This document shows, in pieces, positions 49,850 to 57,322 of a stretch of DNA of 64,000 bases. Under the pieces are notes generated by a model, which was not told the DNA's origin, did no database searches, and saw only the letters and a program-made list of their open reading frames with translations. The stretch comes from Halobacteriales archaeon QS_1_69_70 (GTDB taxonomy: Archaea > Halobacteriota > Halobacteria > Halobacteriales > Haloarculaceae), in assembly GCA_003021005.1 (NCBI GenBank), contig PXRI01000043.1, forward strand, positions 102,559 through 166,558, read 5' to 3'. The position numbers were made by a program, and so were the translations under genes. Each line of letters begins with the position of its first letter. Position 1 is the stretch's first letter.

Positions 49850-50545
49850 ATGTCGGATGGTAGACTGCCGTTCGGGGTCCCGGACGCGCTGGCGGGACGG
49901 GCGGACCACCGCTGGGAAGGCCCGGTCGGGTGGGGCCTGCTCGACCGCCTCACCGGCGCCGACTACCTCAGTCTCGCCGCGCTGTTCTTCGCGTGGACGA
50001 GCGCCGTCCTCCTGCTCGACGGGCACCTCCACTGGGGCATCGGGTCGATGTTCGCCGCCTTCCTGTTCGACAAACTCGACGGCTACTATGCACGGACCCG
50101 GGGCGTCTCGTCGCCGTTCGGCCGCCGGGTCGACTCGTTCATCGACGTGTTCGCGTACCTGGTCACCGCGGCGCTGATCTACCACGTGGCGCTGTCCCCG
50201 GCGCCATGGGTGACCGTCCTGGTCGGGTTCGCCATCCTCACCTTCGGCGGCCTGCGCCTCGTCAGACACGCCGACGAGGGCTTCGGCGAGACGGACGGCA
50301 CCGACTACTACGTGGGCTGGACCGTGGTCCACGTCAACTTCGTCGTACTCCTCACGTTCTACCTGGACCTCCTCGTCGGGGTCAGCGGGTGGCTCGCCGC
50401 CGTTCCCGTCGTCGCGGCCTGTCCGCTCATGGTCTCCGGCTACCGGTGCTACAAGACGACGCTCGGACACGCACTCGCCGCCGGCGTCGTGCTCACCGGA
50501 CTCGCGATCAGTCTGGCTGCCGAGTTCACCGGGGCGGTCGGATGA
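49850..50545 (+). CDS. CDP-alcohol phosphatidyltransferase family protein
   Basis: A 231-residue membrane enzyme that would transfer a phosphoalcohol from CDP-linked lipid or alcohol, probably in archaeal phospholipid synthesis. The CDP-OH signature is complete (DKLDGYYAR, then G-x3-D-x3-D in FGRRVDSFID). About six hydrophobic helices surround it (LSLAALFFAWTSAVLLL, VTVLVGFAILTFGGL, NFVVLLTFYLDLLVG). It overlaps the PHP gene by four bases (ATGA). Confidence 0.88.
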   Translation: MSDGRLPFGVPDALAGRADHRWEGPVGWGLLDRLTGADYLSLAALFFAWTSAVLLLDGHLHWGIGSMFAAFLFDKLDGYYARTRGVSSPFGRRVDSFIDVFAYLVTAALIYHVALSPAPWVTVLVGFAILTFGGLRLVRHADEGFGETDGTDYYVGWTVVHVNFVVLLTFYLDLLVGVSGWLAAVPVVAACPLMVSGYRCYKTTLGHALAAGVVLTGLAISLAAEFTGAVG

Positions 50546-51234
50546 CCGCGACCACCGTCCGCCTCGACCCCCACGTCCACACCGCGGCCTCCCACGACGC
50601 TGTCGGCACGGTCCACGAGGTCCTGGCCCACGCGCACAATCGCGACGTCGACGTGGTCGCCATCACCGACCACGACACGACCGTCGGCGCCCGTCGCGCG
50701 CTCTCCGCACAGGACCGGTACGACGTCACCGTCATCCCCGGTGTCGAGATATCGACCGCCGAGGGCCACCTGCTCGGCCTCGGCGTCCGCGACCGGCCCG
50801 AGGTCGGCGAGCCCCTCACAGACACGGTCGCGTGGCTCCGCGAGCGCGGAGGGGTCGCCGTGGTGCCCCACCCGTTCCAGGTCAGCCGAAGCGGCGTCCG
50901 GAAGCGGGACCTCGTGGACTGCGACGGGATCGAGGTGTTCAACGCGTGGGCGATGACCGGCGTCCAGAACCGCCGCGCCGACACCTTCGCGACCCGACAT
51001 AGCTACCCCAAGCTCGGCGGCAGCGACGCCCACGAGCCCGCGGCGGTCGGGCGCGCCTACACGGAGGTCCGCGTCGAGTCCGACCGACCGCCCGTCGAGG
51101 GGGTTCTCGCCGCCGTCCGCGCGGGCCGGACCCGGGCCGTCGGTCGGACGACCTCCACCCGCCGGTACGTCCGGAAGTACACACGGGCCGTGGGCCGCCG
51201 GGTCCGGTCCAGTCCCGTCGGCGGATCCTCCTGA
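50542..51234 (+). CDS. PHP domain-containing phosphoesterase
   Basis: A 230-residue PHP protein. LDPHVHTAASHDAVGTVHEV gives the HxH motif, AITDHDTTVGARRA the Asp-His pair, VIPGVEISTAEGHLLGLGV the Glu, VVPHPFQ a further His and GGSDAHEPAAVG the last Asp-His. It should be a cytosolic metal-dependent phosphatase or nuclease. It is translationally coupled to the CDP-alcohol transferase. The C-terminal 30 residues are Arg-rich. Confidence 0.88.
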   Translation: MTATTVRLDPHVHTAASHDAVGTVHEVLAHAHNRDVDVVAITDHDTTVGARRALSAQDRYDVTVIPGVEISTAEGHLLGLGVRDRPEVGEPLTDTVAWLRERGGVAVVPHPFQVSRSGVRKRDLVDCDGIEVFNAWAMTGVQNRRADTFATRHSYPKLGGSDAHEPAAVGRAYTEVRVESDRPPVEGVLAAVRAGRTRAVGRTTSTRRYVRKYTRAVGRRVRSSPVGGSS

Positions 51235-51278
51235 ACATCACGCGAGCCAGGGCGACCCCGACGACGCCTTTCAGACCC

Positions 51279-51286
51279 TTTTTACG
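51279..51286 (+). promoter_or_regulatory. TATA box of the GMP synthase glutaminase gene
   Basis: TTTTTACG is centred 28 bases before the ATG at 51310, consistent with a leaderless mRNA. Confidence 0.55.
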
Positions 51287-51309
51287 GCCCGGTGCGGTAC
51301 GGACTCCCG

Positions 51310-51867
51310 ATGACGCGCATCGTCGTGGTGGACAACCACGGGCAGTTCACGCACCTGGAGCAGCGGGCGCTCCGGGACCTGGGGGTCGATACCGACATCG
51401 TCGACAACGGGACGCCGCCGGAGGAGGTCCAGGCCGACGGCGTCGTGCTCTCCGGGGGCCCGGACATGGACCGCGTCGGGGAGTCGCCGGCGTACCTGGA
51501 CGCCGACGTCCCCGTGCTCGGCATCTGTCTCGGCATGCAGATGATCGCGGCGGAACTCGACGGCGAGGTCGGGTCCGGCGACTACGGCGGGTACGCCGAC
51601 GTCACCGTCGAGATCGACGACGACGCGGACCCGCTCGTCGGGTCGCTCGCGCCCGACACACGGGTGTGGGCGAGCCACGCCGACGAGGTGACCGCGGTGC
51701 CCGACGGGTTCGTCCGGACGGCCCACAGCGACGTCTGCGGCGTCGAGGCGATGAGCGACGTCGACCGGGACCTCTACGGCGTCCAGTGGCACCCCGAGGT
51801 CGCCCACACCGAGGAGGGCGAGGCGGTGTTCGAGAACTTCCTCGAGGTCTGTCCCGACGGCGCCTGA
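51310..51867 (+). CDS. guaAa: GMP synthase (glutamine-hydrolysing) glutaminase subunit
   Basis: A 185-residue class I glutamine amidotransferase that feeds ammonia to the separate archaeal GMP synthase PP-loop subunit in purine synthesis. Cys73 in VLGICLGMQMIA is the nucleophile; His161 and Glu163 in VQWHPEVAHTEEG complete the triad. VVVDNHGQFTHLEQRALRDL and VLSGGPDMDRVGESPAYL are typical of the archaeal two-subunit enzyme. The partner guaAb is not in the window. Confidence 0.93.
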   Translation: MTRIVVVDNHGQFTHLEQRALRDLGVDTDIVDNGTPPEEVQADGVVLSGGPDMDRVGESPAYLDADVPVLGICLGMQMIAAELDGEVGSGDYGGYADVTVEIDDDADPLVGSLAPDTRVWASHADEVTAVPDGFVRTAHSDVCGVEAMSDVDRDLYGVQWHPEVAHTEEGEAVFENFLEVCPDGA

Positions 51868-51964
51868 AACGGACGACCGGCGGCCGCCCAGCAGGTGAGT
51901 CCGCGTCGGACGCTCGCGGGTCGTGCCGAGCGATTTAACCCGGGGCGGGCCGGTGCACCCACCA

Positions 51965-53671
51965 ATGACGCGGTCCCAGGGCGATCTGGCCTCGCTGTCC
52001 CGGTTCGTCTTCCGGACGCCGGACTGGTCGGCCAGCGTCCTGGTCGCCTTGCTCGTCGCCGCCGTCGCCGGGGTCGCCGCCTTCGACTACCGGTTCGTCC
52101 TGGACGACGCCTACCAGGGCATCGTCTACATCGGCGTGCCGACGCTCGTCGCCGCCTTCGGCACGCCCTGGGTCGACCGCCGCATCGGCGGCCGGCTCAC
52201 GTACAACCGCTCGGCGCTGTTGGCGCTGGTCTGTGAGGTCATCCTCGTCGTGTTCCTCGTCGTCGGCGCGGCCGTCGCTGCGGTCGTCGGCTTCTGGCAG
52301 CAGTTCGTCTTCGACGCCCTCGTCGTCGGGCTCGCCTCCATCTTCGCGTTCCGACTGTTCGTCATCCTGGCCATCTCCCGGCAGTCCATCCTGGTGGCCG
52401 CGGTGCCGGCCAGCATCCAGACCGCCACCGCGGCCGCCCTCGCGTTCGTCTACAGCGGCACGCTCCGGTTCGTCGAGGTCGGGGGCCCCCTCGTCGAGAC
52501 ATACCTGGCGCGCCCCGAGAAGGCGCCCCCGGAACTGTCCGTCGTCGGTCCGGACGACTTCCTGGTGCTCGCCGCCCTCTGTGGCGTCTACGCCGTCGCC
52601 GTATGGGTGTTCGTGGCCGCGATCGACCGGCCGTGGCGCCGGGCGCTCGGCGTCTCCGTGCTCGACTTCGTCGGCGGGTTCGTCGGCCACGTCGCCGAGG
52701 GCAGCCGGGAGCTTGAGACGTTCTTCGAGGACCTCGGCGAGGCCGCCGTCGTCCCCGTCACCGTCATGGGGATCCGCCGGCCGGACGGCACCGAGAAGGC
52801 CCGGTTCGTCCTGGACCGCGCCCACGACCGCATCGACTACGCCGGGACGGCGACTCGAAGCCTCCGGGAGCGGGAGGGCGAGTCGAAACTGCTCGGGCAG
52901 GCGTTCGGCGACGACGCCGTCGTCGTCGCGACCCACGCGCCCGGCTGCGCCGACGACGTCGACTTCTCCGTCGGGCTCTCGACCGCCGCCGAGGTCCGGA
53001 CCGCCGGCATCGAGGACGTCCTGCTCGTCGACGCCCACAACTGCAACGACGGCCTCGACGGCGAGGACCTGGGCCACGTCGTCCCCGGGTCGCGCCGCTC
53101 GTTCGACCTGATGACCGCGGCGGGCCGGCTCGGCGGGCGACTCGCCGACGCCGACCGCCGCCCGCTGCGGGTCGGCGTCGCCTGGGACCCCACCGACTGG
53201 ACGCCCGCGGAGGGCATCGGCCCCCTCGGGGTCCGAGTCGCCGTCGTCGAGGTGGGGGCGGGCGAGGCGGTCCACCGGACCGTCTACTGTCTCGTCGACG
53301 GGAACAACATGGACCCCGGCGTCCGCGAGGAACTGCTCGCCGTCGTCGACGCCGACGCGGCGGAGGTGATGACGACCGACACCCACGTCGTCAACACCAT
53401 GGAGGCCACCAACCAGGTCGGCGACGCCGTAGACGTCGCGGACCTCGCCGGTGTCGTCGAGGGGCTCGTCGCGGAGGCGACGGCGGACCTGGAGCCGGTC
53501 GAGGCCGGCCTCGCCGTCGAGCACACCGAGGTGACGGTGTTCGGCAACGACCGGACGGAGGCGCTGGCCTCGACCGCCAACGCGGTAATCCAGATCGGCG
53601 GCGCCCTCCTGGGTCTGGTCGTCGCCGGCGCGATGGCGCTCAGCCTCCTCATCCTTCTGGTAGCCGGGTGA
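51965..53671 (+). CDS. DUF2070 family membrane protein
   Basis: A 568-residue archaeal membrane protein of unknown function. The N-terminal third has about six to seven helices (VLVALLVAAVAGVAAFDYRF, LLALVCEVILVVFLVVGAAV, FLVLAALCGVYAVAVWVFVA). A large soluble domain with a metal-binding look follows: VVVATHAPGCADDVDFS, VLLVDAHNCNDGLDG, VMTTDTHVVNTM. A C-terminal helix pair closes it. TATA (GATTTAAC, about 51931-51938) fits the ATG at 51965. Confidence 0.88.
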   Translation: MTRSQGDLASLSRFVFRTPDWSASVLVALLVAAVAGVAAFDYRFVLDDAYQGIVYIGVPTLVAAFGTPWVDRRIGGRLTYNRSALLALVCEVILVVFLVVGAAVAAVVGFWQQFVFDALVVGLASIFAFRLFVILAISRQSILVAAVPASIQTATAAALAFVYSGTLRFVEVGGPLVETYLARPEKAPPELSVVGPDDFLVLAALCGVYAVAVWVFVAAIDRPWRRALGVSVLDFVGGFVGHVAEGSRELETFFEDLGEAAVVPVTVMGIRRPDGTEKARFVLDRAHDRIDYAGTATRSLREREGESKLLGQAFGDDAVVVATHAPGCADDVDFSVGLSTAAEVRTAGIEDVLLVDAHNCNDGLDGEDLGHVVPGSRRSFDLMTAAGRLGGRLADADRRPLRVGVAWDPTDWTPAEGIGPLGVRVAVVEVGAGEAVHRTVYCLVDGNNMDPGVREELLAVVDADAAEVMTTDTHVVNTMEATNQVGDAVDVADLAGVVEGLVAEATADLEPVEAGLAVEHTEVTVFGNDRTEALASTANAVIQIGGALLGLVVAGAMALSLLILLVAG

Positions 53672-53719
53672 GGCCACCCCCAGTCCGGACCCCGTCGACT
53701 GCCCGCAGCAACGGGGCCG

Positions 53720-53980
53720 TCAGGTGGCCTCGAAGAGATCGTCGACCGCGGCCTCTGCGGCCTCGACGGCCTCGTTGGCGACGACCGCCGGGTCGGGCTC
53801 GTCGGGCGCGTCGAGGTAGACATCGACGTCGAGGCGTCCGTTCTCGAAGGTGACCGTCACGTCGAACTCACGGACCGCCGAGCGCGCGTAACAAGACCGG
53901 ACGAGTCCCTCGGCCGCCTCGGCGGCGGCCTCGACGACCGCCGCGTCCGAGGGTTCATCGCTCGATCCGTCGTCGGTCAC
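53720..53980 (-). CDS. DUF3194 family protein
   Basis: An 86-residue acidic protein regularly encoded next to prefoldin beta in haloarchaea, as here. AAEAAEGLVRSCYARSAVRE, FDVTVTFENGRLDVDVYLD and VVANEAVEAAEAAVDDLF are the characteristic segments. Function unknown; position suggests a link to protein folding or translation. It starts six bases after the prefoldin stop. Confidence 0.85.
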   Translation of the reverse strand: MTDDGSSDEPSDAAVVEAAAEAAEGLVRSCYARSAVREFDVTVTFENGRLDVDVYLDAPDEPDPAVVANEAVEAAEAAVDDLFEAT

Positions 53981-53986
53981 GGCCGC

Positions 53987-54391
53987 TCAGTCGCCGCCCG
54001 TACCCGGGCCGGGCCCGCCCGGACCGCCCATCGGGCCCCCGCCGCCGGCACCCTGCAGCATCTGCTGGAGTTCCTCCTGGAGCGACTCGAACTGCTCCTG
54101 GACGCGGCTCTCCTGCTTTTCGAGCGTCTGGACGCGCACCTCGAGGCTGTCGACAGTCTCCTCTAAGTCCTCGTAGGCCTCGTCGTAGCCGGTCTCGATG
54201 AGGAGTTCACCGATCTCGCGGTACATTTCGGTCTCGCCCTCGATGCCGTCGAGGGTCTCCAAGGCCGTCTCGGACTCCTGGAGCTGGGTCTCGGCCTGCT
54301 GTTTCTGCTGTGCGACCTGCTGGGCCGTCTCCTGGAGGTCCTGGAGCTCCTCTATCTTCTCCTGGGCCTCGGGGGGGAGGTTACCCTGCAT
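53987..54391 (-). CDS. pfdB: Prefoldin subunit beta
   Basis: Beta subunit of the hexameric jawed chaperone that hands unfolded proteins to the thermosome; 134 residues. Two long coiled-coil helices (residues 6-45, [20 protein letters not shown], and 80-115, [19 protein letters not shown]) flank the beta hairpin [18 protein letters not shown] flexible Gly/Pro-rich tail follows. TATA-like GTTTTTCC is about 25-30 bases upstream of the ATG. Confidence 0.95.
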   Translation of the reverse strand: MQGNLPPEAQEKIEELQDLQETAQQVAQQKQQAETQLQESETALETLDGIEGETEMYREIGELLIETGYDEAYEDLEETVDSLEVRVQTLEKQESRVQEQFESLQEELQQMLQGAGGGGPMGGPGGPGPGTGGD

Positions 54392-54575
54392 GGCCGGGGA
54401 GTCGGCTTCACTACGGAAAAACCCCTCCTTTCGGCCGGACGGCCGCCAATGTCCCCGGGGGTCTCCCGCCGGCCGACCGCAGAGCAGCACCGTCGCGGGG
54501 AAACGATACGTCTATCCGTCCCGCCGGCGTGCATCGCGTACTGACGACGGCGGCGACGGCGTCGCCGCACCCGCC

Positions 54576-55043
54576 ATGGTGATCGACAGCTCCCTGCGGC
54601 GCGCCGGCGTCGAGGCCGTCGCGCTGCAACCGACCGACCGCGACCGCGGCGGCGACGCCGCCGTGGTCGACGACGAGGCTCGCGAGCCCCTGCCGTCCCC
54701 GGCGCTCGAGTCGCCGTCGACGGCCCGTACGTGCCACGTACCGACGCCGATGCGGGCCGACGGCTCCGACGGCTCGGTCGCCGTGGACGCCCCGACCGTG
54801 CTCGGTCCCGACGCCGTCGGTGGGTACCTCGCCCGGACGCCGGTCCCTCGGCGGCACCCCGACTGCGCTGCCACCGACGCCCCGGCGGCCGGCCCCGACC
54901 GCTCGACGCTTCTCGAAGCCGCAACCGATTTCCGTCTGGTGGGCGATGACCCGTCCGTCCGCGACCGGATCGGGACCCGACGGTCGGTGGGCCTCGATCG
55001 GGTCGTCGCCTACTCCGCCCGCGGACGCGAGGTGTTCACGTAA
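54576..55043 (+). CDS. Uncharacterised acidic protein upstream of the FAD oxidoreductase
   Basis: A 155-residue frame with haloarchaeal composition that I do not recognise. Notable stretches are SLRRAGVEAVALQPTDRDRG, VLGPDAVGGYLARTPVPRR and LLEAATDFRLVGDDPSVRD. It ends one base before the GTG of the FAD oxidoreductase, so it could be an operon partner. No domains, signal or membrane segments are visible, and the weak link to any family means it could also be a decayed gene. Confidence 0.45.
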   Translation: MVIDSSLRRAGVEAVALQPTDRDRGGDAAVVDDEAREPLPSPALESPSTARTCHVPTPMRADGSDGSVAVDAPTVLGPDAVGGYLARTPVPRRHPDCAATDAPAAGPDRSTLLEAATDFRLVGDDPSVRDRIGTRRSVGLDRVVAYSARGREVFT

Positions 55044-55044
55044 C

Positions 55045-56172
55045 GTGCCACCGGACCCCGACGACGACGCCACGACCCACGACGACCCGTCGGTCGCCAT
55101 CGTCGGCGGTGGGGTCGTCGGGACCACGACCGCGCTCACCCTCGCCCAGCGCGACGTGGACGTGACACTGTACGAGGCCGGTGACGTCGGCAGCGGGGCC
55201 ACCGGGCTGGCCGCCGGCATCTGTTACGACGCCTACGCCGACCCGGTCGACGCCGGCCTCGCCGCCGCGTCGATCGACGAGTACCGGAACCGCGACGCCA
55301 TCGACGACCGGCCGTACGTGTGGCTGGCCCGCGACGGCGACGACTCCACCGCCGAGGCCATCCGGGAGCAGGTGCCGCGGATGCAGACCAACGACCGCGC
55401 CGTCGAGTTCGTCGAAGCCACCGAACTCGGCGCCCGGTGGCCGGCGCTCCGGACCGACGACATCGCCGAGGCGGCCATCGCCCGCAACGCCGGCCTCGTC
55501 GACCCGGGCGCGTTCACCCGGGAGACCGCACAGTTCGCCATCTCGGCGGGCGCGACGATCCGGACCGCACGGGTCAACGTCGGCGAGGACGGCGACGTCG
55601 ACGACGAGTCCTACGACGCGACCGTGGTCGCCGCCGGGGCACAGACGGGGCCGCTCCTCGAGGACGCCGGCCACCCGCTGGCCGTCCAGGCGTACCGCGT
55701 CCAGGCGTACCACACCGAATCGACGCCGCTCGCCGACCGGGTGCCGACGCTGTACGACGCCACCGGCGGCTACTACCTCCGCCCGCAGGACGAGGGTCTG
55801 TTGGTCGGCGACGGCACCATCGCCGAACCCCACGACCCCGACGACTGGTCGCGGGCGGCCGACGGCTGGTTCCGGCGGGACTGCACCGACCACCTCGAGA
55901 GCGCCGTCGGCGCCGCCCCCGGGGAGCGCCGAGCCTGGGCGGGCCTCTGTACGGCGACGCCGGACGGCACCCCGCTCGTCGGCGAGCGGGCCCCCGGCCT
56001 CTACGTCGCGACCGGGTTCCAGGGCCACGGCGTGATGGTGGCGCCCGCCGTCGCCGAACGGCTCGCGGACCAGGTACTCGGCGGCGACGGCGTCGAGGCC
56101 TACGCCCCCACGCGGTTCGACGGCGACGAATCGTTCGAGGTCGCCGAAGGGATGACGCTGCCGCGGACCTAA
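55045..56172 (+). CDS. FAD-dependent oxidoreductase (DAO family, amino-acid/sarcosine oxidase-like)
   Basis: A 375-residue flavoprotein. The FAD motif SVAIVGGGVVGTTTALTLAQ is near residue 15, ATGLAAGICYDAYADPVDAG is the second flavin contact and TPDGTPLVGERAPGLYVATG near the C-terminus with GFQGHGVMVAPAVAERLAD completes the D-amino-acid-oxidase fold. Substrate unknown (an amine or amino acid). Start is GTG. Its end overlaps the convergent Hsp20 gene by four bases. Confidence 0.88.
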   Translation: MPPDPDDDATTHDDPSVAIVGGGVVGTTTALTLAQRDVDVTLYEAGDVGSGATGLAAGICYDAYADPVDAGLAAASIDEYRNRDAIDDRPYVWLARDGDDSTAEAIREQVPRMQTNDRAVEFVEATELGARWPALRTDDIAEAAIARNAGLVDPGAFTRETAQFAISAGATIRTARVNVGEDGDVDDESYDATVVAAGAQTGPLLEDAGHPLAVQAYRVQAYHTESTPLADRVPTLYDATGGYYLRPQDEGLLVGDGTIAEPHDPDDWSRAADGWFRRDCTDHLESAVGAAPGERRAWAGLCTATPDGTPLVGERAPGLYVATGFQGHGVMVAPAVAERLADQVLGGDGVEAYAPTRFDGDESFEVAEGMTLPRT

Positions 56173-56600
56173 CCGGCGGCGGCCTCCTCGTCGGCCGCCA
56201 CGGGGTCGGCGGCCGCCACCGGCCCGTCGGCGTCGCCCTTCGGGATCAGGACCTCGAGGGCGCCGGTCCCGGTCAGCGTGGCTTCGGCGGCGTCCGCCGC
56301 GACGTCGCGGTCCGGCAGCGTCACCGACCCGCGGAGCCGCCGGCCCCGACCGGGGAATCGCATCTCGTACCCGTCGTGGTCCGCCCGCAGCCGCTCGACG
56401 CGCACCTGCAGGGTGTCCTCGTCGAACCGGACGTCGACGTCGCCGGCGCGGGCGCCCGCCGCGTCGAACACCGCCAGGTAGGCGTCGTCGCTCTCCAAGA
56501 GGTCCACCGGCAGCGAGCGCCGCTCCTGGACGCGGCTGGCGGCCCGGCCGATGCCGTCCAGCACCACCCGCCCGAGCGACTCGCCGACCCGGCGGATCAC
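56169..56600 (-). CDS. Hsp20/alpha-crystallin-like protein
   Basis: A 143-residue small heat-shock-like protein. The core, SLPVDLLESDDAYLAVFDAA, DVDVRFDEDTLQVRVERLRA and FPGRGRRLRGSVTLPDRDV with a later GALEVLIPKG, follows the alpha-crystallin layout and ends with the conserved I/V-x-I/V-like VLIPK. The tail is Ala-rich. The GTG start overlaps the stop of the small zinc-protein gene (GTGA), so both come from one transcript. Confidence 0.8.
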   Translation of the reverse strand: MIRRVGESLGRVVLDGIGRAASRVQERRSLPVDLLESDDAYLAVFDAAGARAGDVDVRFDEDTLQVRVERLRADHDGYEMRFPGRGRRLRGSVTLPDRDVAADAAEATLTGTGALEVLIPKGDADGPVAAADPVAADEEAAAG

Positions 56601-56755
56601 GCGTGGATCTCCTCCAGGTCGTCGCCGCGGCCACAGCAGGGACAGTCGAAGGCCTCGACCCCCGTGTCGTCCGGCATCGAGTACCGGTAGTGGAGTTCGA
56701 ACATGTCCAGGTCGCAGTCGTCGCGGGTGCAGACGACTTCCAGCGTCTTGGGCAT
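56597..56755 (-). CDS. Small zinc-binding protein (DUF7559-like)
   Basis: A 52-residue protein, first of a pair with the Hsp20-like gene. CTRDDCDLDMFELHYRYSMP and FDCPCCGRGDDLEEIHA give four cysteines in a CxxxxC...CxxC ribbon. The family name is recalled, not verified. The start lies at the edge of a 560-base region of mini-hairpins. Confidence 0.75.
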   Translation of the reverse strand: MPKTLEVVCTRDDCDLDMFELHYRYSMPDDTGVEAFDCPCCGRGDDLEEIHA

Positions 56756-56797
56756 ACGGGATGGTTGGGGGGAGACGGTAATCAATGCCTCGGCCCG

Positions 56798-57058
56798 GGC
56801 GGCGCGAGCGGAGCGAGCGCCGCCGAACGAGCGAGCGGGAGGCGCGAGGCCGAACGAAGTGAGGCCTCGGAATGAGCGAGCGGGGAGCAAAGCGACCCGC
56901 GAGCAGCGAGCGGAGCGACCGACGACACGCGAGCCGGGCGGCGGGAGCCGCGACCGTAGGGAGCGGCTCCGAATGCGTGAACGGCGAGCGGGAGGTCGAC
57001 CGAAGGGAGACCTCCACCGTGCGAGCGGCGACTGCGAGGGCCGACCAGCGGGAGGCCC
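56798..57058. repeat. Mini-hairpin array with covarying arms and conserved apex
   Basis: Six perfect hairpins in 260 bases: 56798-56824 (arms GGCGGCGC), 56845-56869 (CGAGGCC), 56880-56900 (GCGGG), 56944-56970 (GGAGCCGC), 56991-57015 (GGAGGTC), 57038-57058 (GGGCC). Each encloses an 11-base apex of form GA-N-Cxxx-G-N'-GA. Arms differ between copies yet always pair. The array fills most of the divergent gap 56756-57322; the rest of it is GCGAGCGG-like low-complexity DNA. Confidence 0.8.
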
Positions 57059-57293
57059 ATCGGGAAGGCGAACGGCGACCATCGGGAGCCGATAGCCGGA
57101 AGGAGCCGCGAGCAAAGCGAGCCGTGAACGAGCAAGCCCGCCGCCGAACGAGCGAGCGGGAGGAGGGAGCGGAGCGACCGACGATACGCGAGCTGGGCGA
57201 CCCGACCAAGGGGAGCGCCGCCGGACGAACGAGCCGTAAACCGTGGCGCTGTGAGCACCACGAGGGCGTTCGATACCGCCCCATCCGCATCGG

Positions 57294-57300
57294 TTTTACG
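57294..57300 (+). promoter_or_regulatory. TATA box of the radical SAM gene
   Basis: TTTTACG is centred 26 bases before the ATG at 57323, supporting a leaderless start. Confidence 0.5.
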
Positions 57301-57322
57301 CCTCGACGTGCTCCACTCGACC

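Noticed and set aside
56798..57250. Repeat-rich block as a CRISPR array
   Set aside because: Units vary in length and sequence, have no fixed repeat of 28-37 bases, no regular spacers and no cas genes in the window.
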